Below, in pieces: positions 31,330-42,800 of a DNA stretch of 64,000 nt (the first letter of the stretch is position 1; each line of letters opens with the position of its first letter). The DNA is from Hygrocybe punicea (Eukaryota; Basidiomycota; Agaricomycetes; Agaricales; Hygrophoraceae), in contig OY744466.1 of NCBI GenBank assembly GCA_963556145.1, positions 4,092,001-4,156,000 of the forward strand, given 5' to 3'. The notes under the pieces were generated by a model. That model searched no databases. It was not told where the DNA came from and saw nothing but the letters and a program-made list of their open reading frames with translations. The translations under genes were made by a program, and so were the position numbers.

Positions 31330-33377
31330 ATGCCTCCCAAGAAGTCCACCGCCACGAAATCAAACTCGAAAGCAAAATCCAAGGCCACCATGTATGCATC
31401 CCTATTTTACTCGGTATAACTGAAGTTTCTATTGCATGCACTAAAGACGGCCTTCTGCAACAATCGAGAAGCGGAAGAAGGTCATCAAGACTTGGGCTGA
31501 TGATGATATGTATGTGTCATCGTTTTAATCGTTATCTATTTTTGACCAATGGACAGTGTGGCTTTGTCCAATGCTAATGATGATGCCGTCAGTATTCAAA
31601 GCACTGGCAGTGTAATGGCACCGTCAACGCTCACAAGGTATCTATAATCACATATCATTGTTATCCAATATGAGTTAACAAATATCAATATCCTCCTAGG
31701 CATTCCGTCAAGTTTCGCAACGTTAAAGACGTGTTAGTGTTTCAATATCAAATATATCCACCATGATATCAATCTGTTACAGTGGAAAGAAACGTCAAAT
31801 GTCATCTCCCAATGTCACCGACAATGACGACAATGTGTAAATATTTTTCATAGGTATTGTCTCATCATTGACAGGTTATCTATAGTAAAATGCCTTCCCC
31901 CACCAAGAAATTGAAAGCTGCATCTAATCAATCACGAGACGGTGAGGAAGAGGAGGAAGAGGAAGAGGAAGAGGATTACGGTTCTAAGTGAGTTGTTCGG
32001 TTATCATAGACATATCCATTTGTTCAAACAAATCGTTTGACTGTTTAGGCATCGTCGCAAAGTAGCCTTGATGAAGAACCCCGATAAGCCAATTTCGTGT
32101 GTATTTTACGTGCCGATATGAATATTCTCATTCATTAATTGTAACAGCGTTTCTAATACTCCATCCAAGAAGTCGAAGTCCACGAAGGCCATCATGCTCG
32201 ATGATACCGACGATGATAAAGGCTCCAGTGGCGATGAAGGAGATCTGACCTATGCACTGACGCAGATCACCAGGTGTGTTGGATCTTATTACACCGTGGT
32301 GTTTGATGTAGATGTCGTGAATCTAGCTTACCATCTCCGAACGTTGATGAGTCCGATATTGGCACGAGGGATCCTCAACTTGTTGACACCTACCAAGACT
32401 GTGTCAATATCAAGTATGCAATTGCATTTATACCCTTGTCATTTACTCATAACCATTCAGGGCAGCAGCAATGGTATCCTGGTCCAGTGCAATTGGGAAT
32501 GGCAACCCACAGTTCAGTGATATCATCACTGACATCTACAAGATCAACAGAAAGTACGTTATTTGAACAGCAATTTGAGGTCAATTTGGTCGATTCATTG
32601 GATATAATATAGGTTATTGGTTTCTGCCATTACATTTGATAGATCTGGGAGGTACTCTAATCTCTCTCGTGATAACCCTGCCCATATCTCCACTGGTGCA
32701 TTTGGTCGCAACTTCTTTCATGCAGTCGGAGGTGGAATGCCGACGATCTTTACATCGGTCATCATAGTGGAGTCCTGCTTTCTCGATGAGCCCAAGATTG
32801 GTGGCAATACAAAGCCGGTCAAGGTTATACAGGGTGCACTACTTCAAGGGGAATGGGAGCGATATGTTGGTGCTATTGGAATGGTGATTCGCGAGTCCGA
32901 ATTTCGGGCCCAACTGTATAAGGACTATGTGTCCTTCTCAACGACCACAGCAAGTGGAATGGATACATCTCCCAGTTTGTGCATTAATCATTTTTAGTTG
33001 TAATTCCTAATCGATTTTCATAGAGGCATCGACATCCAAAAATGTACAACTTAGTCCATTCACTCGTCGACCCACTCCATCTTATCATAAGGCCGCTCTA
33101 TCATTTTACGATATTGGTAAGCATCCGGTCGTCTAATATAAATTGATATCTTAAGTATGTGTTGTCAGTGCCCATCTATGATGCACGCAAAGTCAAAGCG
33201 GACTTCACGTCCACTCTCATATCGCTCCAGCAACTACCCATCTTCCCGCACAATATCCCTGCAGGATCCTGTGTCGTTGTTGGACACACCATCAATACAT
33301 TCAAGCGTGTAGATGACATGATGAAGAGCATTTCACTCAATGTGCAATGGGTCATGGTCTTGGGAGTGCCGAAATGA
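31330..33377 (+). CDS. g2A: family-2 gene of cassette A, many-exon protein of unknown function
   Basis: ATG at 31330. About 13 exons with GT...AG introns of 45-60 bp can be joined in frame to TGA at 33375-33377. The first eight exons encode short Lys/Ser-rich (PKKSTATKSNSKAKSK) and Glu/Asp-rich blocks, typical of disordered nuclear proteins. The last five encode a conserved, probably globular region of about 320 residues, with the motifs DIYKINRKLLVSAITFDRSG, AFGRNFFHA, SCFLDEPKIGGNTKPVKVIQ, GEWERYVGAIG and CVVVGHTINTFKR. g2B shares all of these. No known domain was recognised. It lies between g3A and g1A, transcribed oppositely to both. It appears intact. Confidence 0.7.
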
Positions 33378-33464
33378 TTGCTCCACTTAGCATCATTTAT
33401 ATTTGTATCTTATGTCTGTTTTGTGAAATAAACGCGAACCGATCCATTGACTGTACAGATAATA

Positions 33465-35287
33465 TTACAAATATGAGTATGGACCTTTGATGTCAATCAA
33501 CCATTTATAGAAAACCCCTGCAAAAGTGTCTGCTAATGAGCCAATGGGTGCTCGAACGGATTTCGGACCTGACTTCATGTTCGACCAGAGGCTGCATGTG
33601 TGATAACGTTCCACCTCGTTCACGAAATAGGACACAGTATCCGTTTTGGAATCCACAATGAGCGATATGTCCATACGGCAAAAAACACTCATCGATGGTT
33701 TTCCACCAACCATATTGGACTCTATCGCATAAAGCCCTTCATAGGTCTTTTGGACAAAGTCGAAGAACTCGTTTCTGCCTTGCTCTCGAATAGAAATGGC
33801 GCCCCTGTCCGGATTGCACGCCACCGTCTTCAATAGAGTCCCCTGCGTTTGAAATATTCTGACAAAGTTAAGACAATCATACATATGAAATGACAAGTGA
33901 AAATGAAGGGCACTCACCTTAACTCATCCAAGGTATAGAAACTTGAGACGATATCCCACTTCCAGGACTTGCTTTCCTTGTTGTACAGGGTGTGCACTGT
34001 ATACACGACCTTTCCACCAACTAGAAACACACGCCATTCGCCCATCTTACTCAGTGGTTCGATGTACGTTTGCCCAAACCAACGTGAACCTGGAACCTCA
34101 CAGTTATTGCGCATGTATTCCCAATTTCGCTTGGCGTCGCCAGGTAATAGGACGTGATGACCGGTGTCGCTGTGTGTCCGTTTCAAGACAATATTTGGTG
34201 GGAATTGGTCGCCATCATTTAATAATTTTGCTTGAGGGCGTATCGTATGCGTTACATTCAAAGCGACATGAAGCAAGTTTTGATTTTGTATCCATTTTGA
34301 ATGGACTGTGTTCATCTGCTTCGGAGGCGGCCAGATGTGTGCCGTTCGACAGAGTTCGTCCATGCCAGTCATGAAAATCGACACATTTTCCAGTGTCAAT
34401 CCGTATTGGTTACCGCTGTCAAGACATCAGTATAATGCAGCGAAAACGGAGCAGAATTAATTAAAGCGATGTCAATCTTACATGTATGACATTCCCATAT
34501 CCACACCACCAAATACACAATCTGCCGATGCGAACTTTTGCCACGTATCGCCTTTGTCTTGATGGCGAAGTATTGCATGAAGGAACTCAGGCCAAAATAT
34601 GTATTTGACATTGAAGCGCCGGGCTCCATCCTCATGATGTAGTCGCATTCCGATATAAACCTGTTTGTTGTGAAATACGTTTCAGTATCAACAATCCACA
34701 AATTAAACAATAGACATTACCCATTCTTGAATACATGCTGAATAGCGACTCTTGTATGACTTGATGATATGGACGTAACCATCAAGATGGGCAATGGTAT
34801 CGAGTTCGATGTCGGATATGGTCGTGGTGACGAATGCAAGATCGTTAATGGCTGCGGCTTTGCTCGCGATACGAGTTGTTGGGTCAAGGATAAAAAGGAT
34901 TTTGAAAACACGGCCGTCATTGTTGCTTAATGTGGTTATACGGCGTTCATTGTTGCTTACGGTGGTTGGCGGTTCCGTTTCACAGTCAGATGATGTTTCC
35001 ATCTCAGAGTCGGATGATAGCCTTTTGCGTGGAAGGAGATCGAGTTCCGCGGCCGTCGCATTGCGGACACCCTGCGAATTTTCACGTATGTTGCGACCAA
35101 GACATACCGACTGCGGACAAATTCCAGACGAAACGCATTTGGGATGTTGGTGTGCGGATCCGACATGTCTTTGGCAGGAGTTGCCTTCCTTCTTCCACAA
35201 AAGACATTTCGTTTTTGGAGAGTCGCATTTTCGACCAGGGCAGATGTGCATGCAAAGTTCATAACCAAGTTCCTTCTTATATGGCAT
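33465..35287 (-). CDS. g1A: family-1 gene of cassette A, Cys-rich N-terminus plus ATP-grasp-like domain
   Basis: Four exons (35287-34721, 34660-34482, 34415-33918, 33858-33465) join to 545 residues. The N-terminal 75 residues are Cys-rich (CMHICPGRKC, CVSSGICPQSVC) and could bind zinc. The C-terminal 300 residues carry an ATP-grasp-like signature: NIVLKRTHSDTG with a candidate ATP-binding Lys, GEWRVFLVGG, then CRMDISLIVD and NEVE with candidate metal ligands. ATP-grasp enzymes ligate a carboxylate to an amine or thiol; no substrate can be named. Not related to any other gene in the window except g1B. It appears intact. The CGAACATG satellite begins about 250 bp upstream. Confidence 0.7.
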
Positions 35288-35539
35288 GTTTGTGGACCTA
35301 GGCAGGATTTCGGATGGATGGTATGAGGAACAGACACAGATATCATTAATACATCAATACCTTAATGATTGATTACTTTCAGGGTGGTTGATAGCGGGTG
35401 GTGACGATTCCACAAACCTTCTAATTATAAGACGTCGGAATTATGTCACCTGACAAGAGTGGCAATGATAAAACAACGAACACGTGCCAAACACGTTGAT
35501 CAGCAATGTAATCATTTAAATGTCTTGAAAGAGCAATAT
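35288..35539. other. Upstream region of g1A
   Basis: Short spacer between the g1A start codon and the satellite array. No feature other than the likely promoter. Confidence 0.35.
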
Positions 35540-36456
35540 CCACCGAACAGATCGGACGTGTTCGGTGTGTTCGGTGTGATATATCTAGTCACAACCGTTG
35601 GTTGACATCCACCGAACATCTCCACCGAACACACCGAACATGTTCGATGTGTTCGGTGTGGTATATCCAGTCACAACCGTTGGTTGACATCCACCGAACA
35701 TCTCCACCGAACACACCGAACATGTTCGATGTGTTCGGTGTGGTATATCCAGTCACAACCATTGGTTGACATCCACCGAACATCTCCACCGAACACACCG
35801 AACATGTTCGATGTGTTCGGTGTGGTATATCCAGTCACAACCGTTGGTTGACATCCACCGAACATCTCCACCGAACACACCGAACATGTTCGATGTGTTC
35901 GGTGTGATATATCTAGTCACAACCGTTGGTTGACATCCACCGAACATCTCCACCGAACACACCGAACATGTTCGATGTGTTCGGTGTGATATATCCAGTC
36001 ACAACCGTTGGTTGACATCCACCGAACATCTCCACCGAACACACCGAACATGTTCGATGTGTTCGGTGTGGTATATCCAGTCACAACCGTTGGTTGACAT
36101 CCACCGAACATCTCCACCGAACACACCGAACATGTTCGATGTGTTCGGTGTGGTATATCCAGTCACAACCGTTGGTTGACATCCACCGAACATCTCCACC
36201 GAACACACCGAACATGTTCGATGTGTTCGGTGTGATATATCTAGTCACAACCGTTGGTTGACATCCACCGAACATCTCCACCGAACACACCGAACATGTT
36301 CGATGTGTTCGGTGTGATATATCCAGTCACAACCGTTGGTTGACATCCACCGAACATCTCCACCGAACACACCGAACATGTTCGATGTGTTCGGTGTGGT
36401 ATATCCAGTCACAACCGTTGGTTGACATCCACCGAACATCTCCACCGAAACATGTC
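35540..36456 (-). repeat. 82-bp palindromic satellite, array 2
   Basis: About 11 near-identical units at exact 82-bp spacing. The unit is the reverse complement of the unit at 5860-6410. Each carries the inverted repeat CACCGAACACACCGAACATG / TTCGATGTGTTCGGTG. Sequence variants (GATATATCTAG against GGTATATCCAG) recur in a pattern close to every fourth unit, pointing to a 328-bp higher-order repeat. The 69-residue ORFs in it are repeat artefacts. Confidence 0.95.
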
Positions 36457-36887
36457 CGGTGACCGAACACACCAAACAACATGTTTGTTGTAGTATATCT
36501 AGTCCTTCTACATCCATCCAACAAGTCAGACTTGTTGTGCTTTTCCGTCAACGGACCAGTCCGTGAATATTCATCGAACGAATTAACTCGATTTATCGCC
36601 TTACCAACTGGAAAATATTCCATACGCTGCACATGTCGGTTTTCTGCGTGCAATTACTAGCTTTGGACAACTTCTAAGCTCGAGCCACATCAAAAACATA
36701 AATAAATAGATCTGTTGTTTATGCATGCAAAGAAGCCGAACATGAGGTCGAACATGTGGCGATTGATCTGGTCACGTGGTCGTGACATCTGTATTCATAG
36801 TCTGGAGCGTTGAGTAATAAATCCGCCCTTTTCTTTTGCTCTCAAATCGCCTCACACGTCGACCAAAAAACTTTTATTTCATCTACC
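36457..36887. other. Upstream region of gene X copy B
   Basis: Tail of the array followed by non-coding DNA with a GCCGAACATG..TCGAACATGTGG motif near 36738. Probable promoter of gene X copy B. No ORF. Confidence 0.4.
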
Positions 36888-38811
36888 ATGTCCTTGCCAG
36901 TCGTCAAAACCTCGACTCCCGCTGTCAATCCCGCCGCCTTCAAGTACTGGCCTGATGCGCCGCCCAAAAAGCTGCAGGAGCTACATCGCATCTTCCAAAT
37001 CCAGTACATGGTCCCGCCCAAGATTCCGGCACCCAACAAGGAATCCGGCACCATTCCCGTATTTTCTCGTAATCTCTATGTACTGAAGACACACCCCCAC
37101 GATGCCACCGCCCGAGGTGAGTTATGGCGCGAAATCCCCGAACGATACGAGGAACCGCTCCGTCGCTTGATTTATCAAATGGATATGTACATCTACGCGA
37201 CAGCAGCCATCGCATACAACAAGGCACCCAACTACTCGCCGGACTACGTCAAAAATGATAAGGAAGGGACCGATTCACTTCGGGATTACCTCAAGTATAC
37301 CGACACCGTCATGGACGAAATTTGGGCAGAAGTCTTGGTGGCGAAACGGGCAAACGAGGTTACCCGTGACTGGCGAAGCAAGATCTTCGATGATTGGCTC
37401 CTGAAAGAATTTTATGTTGGGAAACATTCTCCATCGGCTTTGATTCAACATGGCGCTGTGAACACCGAGATCAAGCCCGAGGATCTAGGTAAGTATATAT
37501 GTATTTATGGCCAAATGAATTCTCACGTCTGGCATCATAGATTGGGCAAAATACGACGAATCCGTGCCAGCATGGCACAGCGGAACCTTGGCAAATTGGT
37601 CATTCGGTGGGCTTCCGGATGCCACAAAGCTCGAGATCATCGGTCATGTTATTGCTTGGTGTAAAGGACATAGTGTCCTCGTCGATTCTGATGTGGCAGA
37701 TGATGATGAAGGTGTGATCTAGAATTACATGTGTGATTGTGCTAATGATATAGTACATTTGCAGAGGAGCCAGTTGCCCAGGGCAAGGGCAAGGGCAAAG
37801 CCAAGTCAAAATCGGTCAAAAAACAGAAGGCATCTTCTGCTGGTTTGTACAAATTTTCAACCATAGTGGTGTATAGATCTATTGAATATTCAGGTGGCGC
37901 AGACAATTCGTCCGAGAAGGACAAAAAGAAGCCCAAGCCCAAGCCCAAGTCCAGTAAGTACTTTCATTGTCTGTGATTGTCATACATGCAAACCCTTCAT
38001 CATGACAGAGCGCACAATCAAGTCCAAAGCCGAGGACGACGATGAGGGTGAGTTATTGAATTCCGAATATCAAAACGATGATCCAACACATTTATTCATG
38101 TATAGACGACATAAAGATGGAGGAGGACGTAGCCCCGGTAAAGAAGAAGCGGTCTAAGGCCCAAATGCGTACGTTGCTCACCTTGTTATGATTAATGCAC
38201 TGACATCTCGCAGTCGCTGTTGAAATTGGGTCGTCGCGCACAACCCGGCAATCGGCATCGGAGAAATTGACAATGGAGATTAAGCCACCCATCGCCCCCG
38301 AGCCGGATGTTGTGGCACCGGAATCCGCGAAGTTGGACATTTTAGGACCAGAGTGGGCGGGGTTGTTGGATGTTGATAATGATATAACCATGGACAACGA
38401 TGACGGATCTCCCGAACCTGAAAAGATGTCTCCCAGCGATGGTCACGAGGATGGCGAGATGGCAAAGAGGAGGAAATTGGATGTTGCTTCGGAGCAAGCG
38501 GGCATTATCGTAGAGAAACTCAACCTGGTGAAGCCACCGAAGAAGTCTCCGACTCCGGGTATGTATTTCAACATTACATCATAGGCTGTATATATTCCAA
38601 TTCTGATCTTCTCCATGTCCTAGGATTCCGTCCCAATACGCGTGCATCGTCACGCCACCAGTCATCGACCCCTGCAGAGCCCAGCGCTTCATCAATGGAT
38701 GTGGATTGGAGCAACATCGTTCCACCCGAAATCCTACTCTCCATTACTCCAAGCCAAACGAGGCCTTCATCTCCCAAGCCATCGACATCCAAACTTGATC
38801 CCGGGCCTTAA
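36888..38811 (+). CDS. Gene X copy B, intact, unknown function
   Basis: ATG 36888-36890 aligns with the start of copy A. Exons: 36888-37488, 37541-37711, from 37765, then several short exons to TAA at 38809-38811. Residues 1-257 are well conserved with copy A and probably globular (WPDAPPKKLQELHRIFQIQY, DYLKYTDTVMDEIWAE, GLPDATKLEIIGHVIAWCKG). The rest is low-complexity: Lys-rich KGKGKAKSKSVKKQK, acidic blocks and a Pro/Ser tail. No family recognised. It lies about 900 bp upstream of Helitron B in the same orientation, as copy A does for Helitron A. It may be a Helitron passenger gene. Confidence 0.7.
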
Positions 38812-39744
38812 TTTTGGAGGAGTAAGTCCTTCTTTTGTGGAGTATTCATTATATTTGACTAAAAAAACTGTATCCCAGTCGTTGATTTCTGGAAACTTGG
38901 TGACAATCTGTGCCCTCAAATGTCCTCCTCATACATCGCTACTATTAACATTTGTACAGTTTCTATATATGTATTTCTTTTTGCTCCGTTAAAAATGGTT
39001 TGTGTTACTGTCCTATGACCATAAGAATTGAGCATGATAGTGAGCATAGATACAGCATAAGGCATCAATCTTGTTGACTGAAAATCTGTTTGTCTAAAAT
39101 ATATCCTGGTGAATGCATTACTTTCAGTTCAGTTGTACAACCACCTACACACTCAACTTGAGAAGGACAACCTGAGATGACTCTCATTCGGGCTAATGAA
39201 AATTCAAATTGAATATATGTAAGAAACCAGAATCACGAACTTTATGGACCTATTAAATGAGGATACAATGATACAAGAGTAACAAAACCCCCTCTTGTAG
39301 TGGAAGATATAACTGTCACTCCAAGGGGAGCTATGACTCTTTGGTACCAGAATAATACAGTATACTTGTGTGGGAATGATACGTACAGCTCCATAAAAAT
39401 GACAATGTATTTCTGACAAGGATGAAGAACAATGATAATTTCCATGAATTACCAAGCAATTGTCAAATATGCACAGTTGTCAAACAGCCTGGTTGTTCAA
39501 CTTCAATACCTGTTTTGTCTGTTGAGCAAGCCAGAAATAAATATCACTGAGACTCTGAAGATTAAATCCACAAAATATCTTAAAAGGGGGTACCATTGTT
39601 CTTCTCAGTCGGTTTGATCAATGTCTTGTCAGCCAGACCCCTAATAAGATCGTAAGGCAGCTATTCATGATACAGATGCATTTTTGGCCTGTATCAAGGC
39701 ATGTCACAGGAACATAGAATGGAATAAAAAAAGTAAACACAGAT
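38812..39744. other. Spacer between gene X copy B and Helitron B
   Basis: Similar to the reverse complement of 17740-18548, without the palindrome seen there. No ORF has support. It may contain the true Helitron promoter. Confidence 0.55.
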
Positions 39745-39899
39745 TTCTAAAGATTCAGGCACGCCTTATGGTGTTTTGGGAAAAGCTTACAAATAATATA
39801 ATGTCATATGATCAATCCCATTGTGTTAATTGTTATTCATGATCCGAACCACTTGACTAGTTAAATGGGCGGTGTTTCCTCTTACTGTCACAAATCCTC

Positions 39900-42800
39900 A
39901 TGAATCCCCACAACATCATCCGTGTCTGCATTGCATGTTTGACTTATCTATATTTCCTTGCAAATGCAACATTGTTTCCACAACTATGCCAAGACAAACT
40001 TATGTATATCTCTCCTGAACCAATTTCATGTCCTGTGATATCGACCTTGACCCAAGAATTGGGTGTTTTTCAAAGAAAACTCATAGAACATGAGTTTGCC
40101 CCAGATCAGGGCGATGCAACAATATTGATGCAAATAAATGCAACACTATATGTAAAGATCATTGGAATAACAAAAGAAACAAAAGATAACTTGACAGTCG
40201 ATCCATTATTCGTTTGGACTACATTTAAAAATAGCGCCTTCAAAATGCGAATACGTTCTATTCAATATGCCAGAAGATATTTCTTACCTCCTAAATATCT
40301 CTTTGCTTTGTATTGTCTTCTCAAACCTATCACTGTCCAATGTCGTTGTAAAATGATCAAAGCATTGCTCATGCGATCGCTATTGAGACGACATGATTTC
40401 AAAACATATTTATTTCATTGTATTACTAGTTCTCTATCACATGCAACGTTGCTGTGGACCACACTATGTTTCATAATACGGCATAGCCGTTCAAACATAA
40501 TTGTGTTCAATTTGAATTTATTCGGACACTTGTTTAAATCTTTATATATAAATTTCGTTCATAGATATGACTACATTGGTGGTGGTAAACGAATACCAAC
40601 ATTCAAGTTTAGCTTTCTTCAATCTTTTATGCTACCGTCTAATAATATCAACCATGATTCTGACATATTATTCGAATATGTGGGGCATATTGATGAACAA
40701 ACAGCCAACACTTTATATGAAGATAGAAAAACATATGCATGTGTTAAAATGCCTTTACATGAACTTCTGCCAAATTTGACAGTGAAGGATATTGGTGAAA
40801 TAACAACAATACATGGTATATATTTGTCAAAGACATTACGAAGATTACATGGACAAGATCTATCTGTGGCATTAATGAGGCATAATTGTTCAGCTTGTGA
40901 TACTCATGTTTCTATTTTTCATGTGCATGATATTAAATCACATAAAGACCTGTGTAAACAGTGGTACAGAAGACAAAAAATGACAGAAACAAATGAGTGC
41001 GGCAAAGAAGAAACTCAGGCTCAAATGAAAGAAGAATTGGACAAGTCAGATGAGCAATTATTTCCTCCTCCTCCTCCATCTATTGAATTGAAGGAAACCA
41101 TAATCAGCAACTGGTGCAGAGATACATCACCTGAATGTTTCCAAGAAAGTGGGTGTGCTGTATGTGGTCAATTGGTTGCATTGAAAAACATGTCTTTATT
41201 GTCAAAGACGAAGGTTAATCTGAAAATATTAACTAGAGACAATATGGGAATCACAAGATGTGAACGATATCATTGTTCTGATCCAATAGAGGATATCAAA
41301 GGTCCAGTGCTAGATGACACATGTAAATGGATATGCAAACCATGTGTGCTCAGTCTGAATAAAGGCCAAACTCCCAAATATGCTTTGGCGAATGGACTTT
41401 GGATGGGAAGAATTCCTGCACAACTTCAAAATCTAACATTTGCTGAACAACTTTTGATTGCCCGTGTTCGTCACAACAAATGTATTGTTCGTGTCTCCTC
41501 TGGGATGCATAAAATGAAAGCAAATGCCATCATGTTTCAAAACCCAACACCAAAGATATATCAACGGTTGCCTCCAACAATTAAAGAACTTGATGAAGTG
41601 CTAGCGTTTATTTTCACTGGTCCTGCCAGACCAACTCCAGAAGACATGGAGCGAACGCCTTTATTGGTTCGCCGAAGGCGAGTTTCTGCAGCTTTAGAAT
41701 GGCTGAAATTGAATCACATGGATTACTATGATTTAGATATCTCCTATGAAAATCTAGCACAATATCCAGATCATGGAATTCCTGTTGTGGTTGCATATCG
41801 ACCAGCAGACACAAATAAGGAACCAGAAGCCACTAGTGCATTTGACAATGAAGTGGAAGATGGTGTGGAAGATGGGCCTTGTCCCTTTGTTGTTAGTGGA
41901 ATAACTGGCGAAAATCTAGATATTACAAGTCCAAAGGCATTAATAGCTAGAGCGACCAAGCACTTGATAGATGACCATGGTGGTGTTCTTGCCATAAGCC
42001 ATGCTAGAAATCCAGAATCGTTCTTTAATAATCCTCAGTTATATCCTATGATGTTTCCCTGCCTATTTCCATATGGCTTGGGTGGTATTAGCAGCATAGA
42101 CAATGATGTTTTAAGCATCAGTGATATGATGCACAAAAGACATCTCCTGATGTACCATGACAAAAGATTTCAAACCGATCCCTATTTTCCATTGATTGCA
42201 TTCAATCAAGAACAAATCAAAGACAGTACAACCGGAGGATATTTGTTGACTAATAAACATAATTTCAACGATATTGCAAATCGCCTGATGAATATCAATA
42301 CAGCTGTTTTGGATGACCTCTCTAAAAGATTATCTAGAGGTGATAGAGTCAAACCGGATACATCAGAAGAGAAAGCATGCTATAAACTCATTTCTGATCT
42401 GGATCACGTAGCTGGTCAGGTCAAAGGTTCAATTACTAACAAGAAATACATGCGAAATGAGATTTGGTCTCTGATATCCTATATTGGTGCTCCGACTTGG
42501 TTTATCACTTTTGCACCTGCAGACATCAATCACCCACTATGCTTATATTATGCTGACAACAAAGAAAAGTTTTATCCTAAACTACGTCTACCCCAGGATT
42601 GTTACAAACTAATTGCAAACAATCCAGTTGCTGGAGCCCGCTTTTTTCACTTTACTACTGAAATGTTCATCAAACATATATTAGGAATAAATGAATCTCA
42701 TCCTGGCCTGTATGGAAACACATCAGGTTATTATGCAACGGTAGAGGAACAAGGACGTCTTACCTTGCATCTTCATATGCTGTTGTGGATAAAGGGATGC

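Noticed and set aside
35540..36456. Possible CRISPR array (regular 82-bp repeats)
   Set aside because: The whole unit is conserved with no unique spacers, the context is eukaryotic, and no cas genes are present. It is a satellite.
35589..36517. Series of 69-residue minus-strand ORFs spaced 82 bp apart
   Set aside because: Pure translation of the 82-bp satellite; each ORF runs into neighbouring units and has no gene signals.
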